64,000 bases of DNA, taken from JANQRZ01 sp965215165. Lineage in GTDB: Bacteria; Bacteroidota; Rhodothermia; Rhodothermales; JANQRZ01. The position numbers and the translations under genes are program-made. The stretch is from assembly GCA_965215165.1 (NCBI GenBank), contig CBDCCX010000006.1, forward strand, positions 2,108,001 through 2,172,000, written 5' to 3'. The notes beneath the pieces are model-generated. The model was not told the DNA's origin. It did no database searches and saw only the letters and a program-made list of their open reading frames with translations. Shown here piece by piece: positions 50,733-56,969 of the stretch (position 1 is its first letter; every line of letters starts with the position of its first letter).

Positions 50733-51821
50733 ATGCGCTTCCGCTCGCTCGTCTGGGTGCTCCTCCTGCTCGCCGCCTGCGCCGATGCGCCGCCCGACGC
50801 GCCTGCTCCGCGCTCGGCGGCCGTCGCCGCGCCGCCGGCCGACACGCCGGGCCGGATTCGGGGCGTCACACTCGACGCCCGCCGCGAACCGCCCCCGACG
50901 ACGCTGCCCGAGATCGCTGCGCTCGGTGCGACGCACGTCGCCGTGGTCCCGTTCGGCTTCCAGCGCCGCACCGACGACCCGGCGCTGCGATCGAACGTCG
51001 ACGCCCGGTGGTACACCGAGGGGCAGGCCGGCATCCGCGCCCTCGCCCGCCAGGCCGACACGCTCGGCCTCCGCCTCGTCATCAAACCGCAGGTGTGGAT
51101 GCGCGGCGGCTGGTCGGCCGACATCGCCTTCGAGACCGAGGCCGACTGGCAGGCGTGGGAAGCCCGCTACCGCGACCTCGCGCTGTTCTACGCCCGCCTC
51201 TCGGCCGAAATCGACGCGCCGCTCTTCGTCGTCGGGACCGAACTCGGGAAAGCGGTGCGCGCCCGCGAGGCGTTCTGGCGCAGCCTCATCGCCGAGGTCC
51301 GCACCATCTACCCCGGTGCCCTCACCTATGCCGCCAACTGGTACGACGACTTCGAGCACGTGCCGTTCTGGGACGCGCTCGACTACGTCGGCGTTCAGGC
51401 TTACTTCCCGCTCTCCGAAATGGAAGTCCCAAGCCCCGCCGACCTCCGCGCCGGGTGGGACCGGCACAAGGCCGCGCTCCGCGCCGTCCACGTGCGCACC
51501 GGCAAGCCCGTCCTCTTCACCGAGATCGGCTACCGCGACGTGCCCCACGCCGCCGCCCGCCCATGGGAATGGCCCGACCACCACGCGCCCGCCGCCGAGA
51601 CAGACGAGGCCCTGCAAGCCCGGCTCTTCACCGCGTTCTTCGACGAGGTCTGGCCCGAACCCTGGCTCGCCGGGGCCGTCCTTTGGAAGTGGTACCCGCC
51701 CGGCGACCGCTCCCACGCAGGCGACTTCACCCCGCAGGGCAAGCCCGCCGAGGCCGTCATCCAGCAGGGGTTCAGGAACGGAGGAGCGGAAGAGAGGAAG
51801 AGCGGAAGGGGGGTGGATTGA
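50733..51821 (+). CDS. GH113-like glycoside hydrolase lipoprotein
   Basis: A 362-aa lipoprotein (lipobox VLLLLAAC from ATG 50733). The mature part is a TIM-barrel of the GH113/glycoside-hydrolase-TIM-barrel-like group: IRGVTLDARREPPPTTLPEI, THVAVVPFGFQRRTDDP, RLVIKPQVWMRGGWSADIAF, FVVGTELGKAVRAREAFWR (acid/base Glu) and KPVLFTEIGYRDVPHAAARP (nucleophile Glu). GH113 enzymes are beta-mannanases; the substrate here is inferred. The C-terminal 20 residues (RNGGAEERKSGRG) come from a purine-rich repeat stretch and are probably unstructured. Confidence 0.83.
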   Translation: MRFRSLVWVLLLLAACADAPPDAPAPRSAAVAAPPADTPGRIRGVTLDARREPPPTTLPEIAALGATHVAVVPFGFQRRTDDPALRSNVDARWYTEGQAGIRALARQADTLGLRLVIKPQVWMRGGWSADIAFETEADWQAWEARYRDLALFYARLSAEIDAPLFVVGTELGKAVRAREAFWRSLIAEVRTIYPGALTYAANWYDDFEHVPFWDALDYVGVQAYFPLSEMEVPSPADLRAGWDRHKAALRAVHVRTGKPVLFTEIGYRDVPHAAARPWEWPDHHAPAAETDEALQARLFTAFFDEVWPEPWLAGAVLWKWYPPGDRSHAGDFTPQGKPAEAVIQQGFRNGGAEERKSGRGVD

Positions 51822-51973
51822 CGGCGGCGCGGCGATCCGCTCAAGCGGGCGGCGCGATGTTAGAAGAATGTGACTTCGGCGCGATGACCGGGGGGAGACA
51901 CCTTGTTTACTCTGGCGGCGCTCGGGCCTGGCCGTATGCCGGGTCCCTTCTTTCCTCTCTCCCCTCTACCCCC

Positions 51974-53839
51974 ATGTCTCACGCTACACGCCTCCTGCTG
52001 GCCTGCCTCCTCGTGTGCGCCGGCCCCCTCGCCGCCCAAGACCTCGTGCCGGACGACGACGTGCCCGGCACGCTCGTCGAGCGCGGCTACGACCTCCGCC
52101 TCGGCGTCGGTGGGCTGAACTATCCCAGCAACATCGCCCTCGGCGACGGCCGCATCTGGATCACCGAGGCCGGCTTCCCCGGCGTCCCGCCGACCGTCAA
52201 GGAGATCACGATCCCCGAGACCGGGCAGGGCACGGCATCGGTCGTCCTCACCCCGGCGATGCTGCCGCCCGGCATGCTCGCGCCGCCCTTCACCGACGCG
52301 ACCTGGCGCGACGGCCTCCTCTGGCTCGCGCACCGGCAGGTGGGCGCGAGCGAGTGGCTCGTCGGCGCGATCTCGCGCTTTGACCCCGACGACCCGGCCG
52401 GCACGTTCGAGACCGTCCTCACGAACCTCCCGTCCACGGGCGACCACCAGAACAACACCATCGTCTTCGGGGCCGATGGGCGCGCCTACTTCGGGCAAGG
52501 CTCGGCGACCAACTCCGCCGTCGTCGGCGCGGACAACGCCGACTGGGTGGCCGAGTACCCCGGCTTCCGCGAGATGGCTCCGGTCGAGATCATCCTCAAC
52601 GGCGAGTCGTTCACGGCCCGCGTCCCGACCGAGGTCGATCCCGAGGGCGATGCGGTGACGGCCCCGTACCGAGCCTTCGACACGGGCGACATCGAGCCGG
52701 GCTTCGTCGTTCCGGCCGCGACGCCTTCGACGCCGCAGGACGGCATCATCGCCGGCTCCGGCACGGTCTACTCGTTCGACGCCGACGACGCGGCGGCGAC
52801 GCTCCGGCTCGAAGCCTGGGGCCTGCGCAACCCGTTCGGCCTCGCCTTCGACAGCCAAGACGACAGCCGGCTCTTCATCTCGAACAACGGCTCTGACATC
52901 CGCGGCCAACCCGGCGACCCCGATAACCCGCTCGACCCGGACACCTACGTCATCCGCGGCAACCGCCCCATCGCCGGGGACCAGGACGATATGTTCGAGA
53001 TCGCCGTCGGCGGCGAGGTCGAGTTCTTCGGCTGGCCCGACTTCATGCACAACCCCGAGACAAACGAGCCGCTCAGCGTCGGCGACGCGCGCTTCTGCGA
53101 CTCGCCGGTGCTCGACCCCGAGGACTGCCCGGCCCCGATCTTCGACGCCGACTTCCGCGACGGCCTGACGGTCGCGCCGGCCTTCGCCGAGGTCGGGCAG
53201 TACGTCTCGGTCACCGGCTTCGCCCCGTCCACGAGCGAGGCGTTCGGCTTCGCCGGCGACCTGTTCGTGACCGAGTCCGGCTCGTTCTCGCCCCAGACCG
53301 GCGCGTTCTCCTTCACGGGCTACAAAGTCTCCCGCATCGACCGCGAGACCGGGGATGAGGTCGAGTTCGTGGTCAACGACGGCGAGACGGCCGAGGAGCT
53401 GTTCATCCCCGAGGGCTTCAACAAGCCCGTCTCGCTCGTCCCGATGGGCGACGTGCTGCTGATCGTGGACCTCGGCGTGCTCGAGCCGGGGATCGACCTG
53501 TTCCAGTCGGCGACGGGCAAGGTGTGGGTGCTGGCGGGTCCCGGCACCACGGCGGCCGAGGAGACGGCGGCCCCGGCGCAGGCCGCGCTCCGGTCCGTCC
53601 ACCCGAACCCCGCGACCGAGACCACGACCGTCACCTTCGACCTCGCGGCGGCGGCTCCGGTGCGGCTCGCGGTCTACGACGTGCTCGGGCGCGAGGTCGC
53701 GCTCGTGGCCGAGGGCAGCCTCGCTGCCGGCGCTCACACCGCGACCGTCGCCACGGCCGGTTGGGCAAGCGGCGTCTACGTCGTCCGCCTCGAAGCTGGT
53801 GGCAGCGTCGAGACCCGCCGGCTCACCGTCGTCCGCTAG
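51974..53839 (+). CDS. Secreted sugar-dehydrogenase-like beta-propeller with T9SS sorting domain
   Basis: A 621-aa exported protein with signal peptide LLLACLLVCAGPLAAQ. The body resembles the soluble PQQ glucose/sorbosone dehydrogenase propeller (LNYPSNIALGDGRIWITEAG, NNTIVFGADGRAYFGQGSAT, WGLRNPFGLAFDSQDDSRLF, GGEVEFFGWPDFMHNPE). I cannot confirm the PQQ-binding residues. The last 85 residues are a type IX sorting domain (SVHPNPATETTTVTFDLAAA, YDVLGREVALVAEGSL, ASGVYVVRLEAGG, ending LTVVR). It is plus-strand, ending in a bidirectional terminator. Confidence 0.82.
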   Translation: MSHATRLLLACLLVCAGPLAAQDLVPDDDVPGTLVERGYDLRLGVGGLNYPSNIALGDGRIWITEAGFPGVPPTVKEITIPETGQGTASVVLTPAMLPPGMLAPPFTDATWRDGLLWLAHRQVGASEWLVGAISRFDPDDPAGTFETVLTNLPSTGDHQNNTIVFGADGRAYFGQGSATNSAVVGADNADWVAEYPGFREMAPVEIILNGESFTARVPTEVDPEGDAVTAPYRAFDTGDIEPGFVVPAATPSTPQDGIIAGSGTVYSFDADDAAATLRLEAWGLRNPFGLAFDSQDDSRLFISNNGSDIRGQPGDPDNPLDPDTYVIRGNRPIAGDQDDMFEIAVGGEVEFFGWPDFMHNPETNEPLSVGDARFCDSPVLDPEDCPAPIFDADFRDGLTVAPAFAEVGQYVSVTGFAPSTSEAFGFAGDLFVTESGSFSPQTGAFSFTGYKVSRIDRETGDEVEFVVNDGETAEELFIPEGFNKPVSLVPMGDVLLIVDLGVLEPGIDLFQSATGKVWVLAGPGTTAAEETAAPAQAALRSVHPNPATETTTVTFDLAAAAPVRLAVYDVLGREVALVAEGSLAAGAHTATVATAGWASGVYVVRLEAGGSVETRRLTVVR

Positions 53840-53859
53840 TCCGCTAGCCGGCTCGTGCT

Positions 53860-53907
53860 AAAAAAAGGGGGCTGAGCGCGTGGTGCGCCCAGCCCCCTTT
53901 CCTTTTC
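53860..53907. terminator. Bidirectional intrinsic terminator
   Basis: AAAGGGGGCTG and GCGC pair with GCGC and CAGCCCCCTTT around GTGGT. An A-run precedes and a T-rich run follows, so it can stop transcripts from both directions. It sits between convergent genes ending at 53839 and 53919. Confidence 0.88.
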
Positions 53908-53918
53908 CCCCTTCACCC

Positions 53919-55856
53919 TCATCGGGTAGCCATCTCCGCCTGCGCGAGCGCCTCGGCGGTTTCGAGCAGGCGGACGAACTCGGCGCGGTAGCCGTGCTCG
54001 TCGGTGCCGCGCGCGGACTGCGCGAGCATCCGGGCGTTCTCGAAGCTCGCCCGCCCCTTGTGCTGCGAGTCGCGCAGCAGCAGGCCGAACTCGGCGACCG
54101 CGGCGGCGAAGCGGAACGACTCGGAGGTCGCGCCGAGCGCCGCGCCCCGGTCGGCGAGCGTCGTTTCGAGCAGGCGGCTCGTGTCGCCGTCCGGCCGCTT
54201 GTAGCGGAGCTTGACCGTCAGCAGCTCGGGACTCGACCCGGTCTCGGGCCGGACGGCGCGATCCTGGTACTTGAGCGGATCGACGGTGCCAGTCGGGACT
54301 TCGACGCCGACGGGGACGATCTCGTAGAGCGCCGTCACCGAGTGCCCCGCGCCCAGCTCGCCGGCGTCCTTCGTGTCGTCGCTGAAGTCCTCGTCGTTGA
54401 GGAGCCGGTTCTCGTAGCCGACGAGCCGGTAGGCGGCGACGTGCGCCGGGTTGAACTCGACCTGGACCTTGACGTCCTTCGCGATGGCGACGAGCGTGCC
54501 GCCCATCTCGTTGACGAGCACCTTGCGCGCCTCGTGAATCGAGTCGATGTAGGCGTAGTGGCCGTTCCCGTGATCGGCGATGGTCTCCATCTTCGAGTCC
54601 TGGAGATTGCCCGTCCCGAATCCGAGGACCGAGAGGAAGACCCCGCTCTCGCGCTCGTCTTCGATGAGCCGCATCATCTCGGCGTCGGACGACGGGCCGA
54701 CGTTGAAGTCGCCGTCGGTGGCGAGGATGACGCGGTTGTTCTTCTCGGCGTCGAAGTGCGTGCGCGCGAGGTCATAGGCGAGTTGCAGCCCTGCGCCGCC
54801 GGCCGTAGAACCTCCGGCCTGGAGCCGGTCGAGTGCGTCGAGGATCGCGGTCCGGTCATTCGTCGGTTCGAGGACAACGCCGGCGGCCCCGGCGTAGACC
54901 ACGATCCCGACGCGGTCCACCGGCCGGAGGTTCGAGGCGAGGAGCCGGAAGGCCTGCCTGAGGAGCGGCAGCTTGTCCGGGCTGTCCATCGAGCCGGAGA
55001 CGTCGAGCAGGAAGACGAGGTTGCTCGGCGGCAGGTCGGCCGTGTCGATCCGCTGGCCCTGGAGGCCGATGTGGACGAGCCGGTGGTCCGGTGCCCACGG
55101 GCACTCGGACGCCTCGGTGACGACGGCGAACGGGTGCGCCCCGTCGGGGTCGGGGTAGTCGTAGGCGAAGTAGTTGACCAGCTCTTCGATGCGGACGGCG
55201 TCTTTGACGGGGAGGTGCCCGCCGTCGAGGAAGCGGCGGACATTCGCGTAGCTCGCCGCGTCGACGTCGATCGAGAAGGTCGAGAGCGGAGCGTCGGTCG
55301 GCCGGCGGAAGTCGTTCTCGACGATGGCGTCGTAGCCCTCGCGGTCGGTCGGCGGCGGGCTGACGTGGTAGCGCACCTCCTCGTCCCGGCCACCCCGGAT
55401 GGAGAGCGTTTCGGTCTGCGGGGCCTGCGCCGGCGCACCGAAGATCGTTCCCCTGGCCGGTCGGGGCGTGCCGATAGCGTCCTTCTGGATGATCGGCCGC
55501 TCGTAGACGACCTCGGTCTCCTCCAGCCGTCCCGTGCCGAGGTCGAAGTTCAGCTCCGTCGTGAAGCCCTCGCGGATCACGACCGAATCGGCGGACGCCG
55601 GCTCGAACCCGACGAACGACGCGGTGACGGTGTACGTCCCGAACGGAATCCCGATGATGAAGTACTTGCCGTCGAGATCGGTCGCCGCGCCGAGCGAGGT
55701 GCCCTCGACGATGACGTTCGCACCGGGCAGCGGCTGGCCGAGGCTGTCGGTGACCTGGCCGTAGAGCTTGCCGGTGTCGGGACTCGGCGTGTCGGAGAGC
55801 GTGAGTAGTCCGAGCAGAAGCAGAGCGAGCGGGAGCAGCACGATGCGGAATCGCAT
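53919..55856 (-). CDS. Exported vWFA-domain protein with carboxypeptidase-like repeat (YfbK-like)
   Basis: A 645-aa protein with N-terminal signal or anchor (RIVLLPLALLLLGLLTL). A carboxypeptidase-D regulatory-like domain comes first (YGQVTDSLGQPLPGANVIVE, YTVTASFVGFEP). A von-Willebrand-factor N-terminal region (FSIDVDAASYANVRRFLDGG, EELVNYFAYDYPDPDG) leads to the vWA domain with an intact MIDAS site: FLLDVSGSMDSPDKL (DxSxS), GGSTAGGAGLQLAYD and ILATDGDFNVG. The C-terminal part is DUF3520-like. It may act as a metal-dependent adhesion or complex-assembly protein in the envelope; the partner is unknown. Confidence 0.88.
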   Translation of the reverse strand: MRFRIVLLPLALLLLGLLTLSDTPSPDTGKLYGQVTDSLGQPLPGANVIVEGTSLGAATDLDGKYFIIGIPFGTYTVTASFVGFEPASADSVVIREGFTTELNFDLGTGRLEETEVVYERPIIQKDAIGTPRPARGTIFGAPAQAPQTETLSIRGGRDEEVRYHVSPPPTDREGYDAIVENDFRRPTDAPLSTFSIDVDAASYANVRRFLDGGHLPVKDAVRIEELVNYFAYDYPDPDGAHPFAVVTEASECPWAPDHRLVHIGLQGQRIDTADLPPSNLVFLLDVSGSMDSPDKLPLLRQAFRLLASNLRPVDRVGIVVYAGAAGVVLEPTNDRTAILDALDRLQAGGSTAGGAGLQLAYDLARTHFDAEKNNRVILATDGDFNVGPSSDAEMMRLIEDERESGVFLSVLGFGTGNLQDSKMETIADHGNGHYAYIDSIHEARKVLVNEMGGTLVAIAKDVKVQVEFNPAHVAAYRLVGYENRLLNDEDFSDDTKDAGELGAGHSVTALYEIVPVGVEVPTGTVDPLKYQDRAVRPETGSSPELLTVKLRYKRPDGDTSRLLETTLADRGAALGATSESFRFAAAVAEFGLLLRDSQHKGRASFENARMLAQSARGTDEHGYRAEFVRLLETAEALAQAEMATR

Positions 55857-55913
55857 GAGGACCTCGGGGTGTGGGTGGACGAGAGACACGGGACGCCGAG
55901 CGGCGTTGCCTCA

Positions 55914-56037
55914 ATCAACCGGCGCGGCACGCTACCCGCCAAGCCCAATCGCGCCCCCGGCACCGGCGCGTGCCCCTTCACTGTTCCTCAACGGAACTCC
56001 TCCCGCTTTATTGCCGGCAGCACATCAACCGGCGCGG
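55914..56037. repeat. 14-bp direct repeats flanking 96 bp
   Basis: ATCAACCGGCGCGG occurs at 55914-55927 and again at 56024-56037. The second copy overlaps the last codons of the relict vapC frame. The 96 bp between contain a small hairpin (GTTCC/GGAAC) but no gene. The arrangement looks like a target duplication around a tiny insertion or the scar of a rearrangement. Confidence 0.55.
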
Positions 56038-56087
56038 GGCTCGTCGGCGAACTATTCGAGCCAGCCCGACGAATCGACCACGTTCAT
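56025..56087 (-). pseudogene. vapC: Relict vapC toxin gene (nonsense mutation and truncation)
   Basis: The ATG at 56087 overlaps the vapB stop (ATGA). Translation gives MNVVDSSGWLE, then TAG, then FADEPRAG and TGA. The N-terminus matches the start of PIN-domain VapC toxins (typically MNVVDSSGWLEYFAD), so the TAG replaces a Tyr codon. Nothing recognisable as the remaining 110 or so residues follows. The toxin is dead. Confidence 0.8.
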
Positions 56088-56293
56088 AGCTCACGGTCCG
56101 GCTCGCGCTCGACGGTGGTGTCGATCCCCTGGAGGAAGCCGCGCATCTCGCGCATCGGCCGGATCGGGATCAGTTCGATCCGATTGTCGAAAGCGAGCAC
56201 CTCGACCTCCTGACCCGGCGAGATGTCCAGCGACTCTCGGACCTCGCGGGGGATCACGACCTGATACTTCGGTGAAACCTTAACGGTAGCCAT
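56084..56293 (-). CDS. vapB: AbrB/SpoVT-type antitoxin VapB (orphaned)
   Basis: A 69-aa swapped-hairpin DNA-binding antitoxin: KVSPKYQVVIPREVRESLDI, SPGQEVEVLAFDNRIELIPI, then a C-terminal toxin-binding tail (RPMREMRGFLQGIDTTVERE). The full AbrB-type fold length is present and intact. The toxin gene that should follow is broken by a nonsense codon and truncation, so this antitoxin is an orphan that may still repress its own promoter. Confidence 0.85.
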   Translation of the reverse strand: MATVKVSPKYQVVIPREVRESLDISPGQEVEVLAFDNRIELIPIRPMREMRGFLQGIDTTVEREPDREL

Positions 56294-56363
56294 CGGATCG
56301 ATAGGGCTGAGTGGACGACGAGGGCTTGAGCGAACAGCGAACCCTCACTCCGGTTTCCCCGCC

Positions 56364-56398
56364 CTACCGCATCCGCACGAGCGTCTGCGTCGCGCTGG
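56364..56398 (-). pseudogene. Relict 3' end of a T9SS-cargo gene
   Basis: Read on the minus strand this encodes SATQTLVRMR and a stop, identical in protein to the last 10 residues of the alpha-amylase ending at 56966. The 38-bp DNA match to 56966-57003 has about five differences. The upstream sequence is not open as a sorting domain, so only the tail survives. It marks a duplication or a lost gene flanking the vapB/vapC/MITE segment. Confidence 0.6.
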
Positions 56399-56462
56399 CA
56401 CGACGAACCGCACGGCGGGCGGGGCGTATTCATTACCTGATCCAACGCCAGAGCCCAGAGCG

Positions 56463-56678
56463 ATGAAAGCCAAAGTGACCGAGCAGGGTGTGACCGTGCC
56501 GCGACGGCTCCTCGGGGACGCCGAGGAAGTCGAAATCCGACGAGAGAACGGAACGATCGTCATCGCCCTGCTCCCGGTCGAGGACCCCATTCTCTCGTTG
56601 GGCGAAAGCCCGGTTGCCTGCGGCGCGCCGGACGCTTCCGAAGGCCACGACCGCTACCTCTACGGACCGGCTGAATGA
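56463..56678 (+). CDS. Antitoxin of a second VapBC-like module
   Basis: A 71-aa protein with an AbrB/MazE-like N-terminal half (MKAKVTEQGVTVPRRLLGDA, EEVEIRRENGTIVIALLPV) and an acidic C-terminal tail that would bind the toxin. Its stop overlaps the next ATG (ATGA), the usual VapB-VapC coupling. The partner PIN gene is truncated, so this too is an orphan antitoxin. It is unrelated in detail to the minus-strand VapB 170 bp away. Confidence 0.75.
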   Translation: MKAKVTEQGVTVPRRLLGDAEEVEIRRENGTIVIALLPVEDPILSLGESPVACGAPDASEGHDRYLYGPAE

Positions 56679-56797
56679 GGCGCGTCTTCCTCGACACCGG
56701 ATACGTGATCGCGCTCGAAGCGTTGGACGACCAGCATCACGAGGAAGCACGGGCACACTGGCAACGCTTCGTGTTCGAGAGGCTCCCGGACCACTGA
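56675..56797 (+). pseudogene. vapC: Truncated PIN-domain VapC toxin
   Basis: A 40-codon frame, MRRVFLDTGYVIALEALDDQ then HHEEARAHWQRF, is the start of a PIN domain with the first catalytic Asp (LDTGY). It then ends in FERLPDH and TGA instead of continuing for about 100 residues. The break lies just before the MITE at 56803, which probably marks where the 3' part was lost. Confidence 0.8.
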
Positions 56798-56802
56798 CGA
56801 GG

Positions 56803-56969
56803 CTAGGGCCTGTTCGGAAACGCTTCTGCGGGCCGCGCGGGGCCGGTCGGGCGGCCCTGCGGCGTCGCGCTCCATCGGCGTAGCCCCGCTACGCCTGCTT
56901 CGCGCTGCTGGCTGCATCGCCCGCCAGCTCCCGCTCGCCTCCACATCCGAGTTTCCAAACAAGGCCTAG
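56803..56969. mobile_element. IS5-like MITE, copy 2, with CTAG target duplication
   Basis: The terminal inverted repeats are GGCCTGTTCGGAAAC at the left and the reverse complement of GTTTCCAAACAAGGC at the right. CTAG flanks both ends (56803-56806 and 56966-56969), the 4-bp duplication typical of IS5-group transposases. The centre holds the hairpin GGCGTAGC/GCTACGCC and shares blocks with copy 1 (20535-20697), such as CTGCTTCGCGCT. No transposase is encoded. The right CTAG supplies the TAG stop of the amylase gene. Confidence 0.8.
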
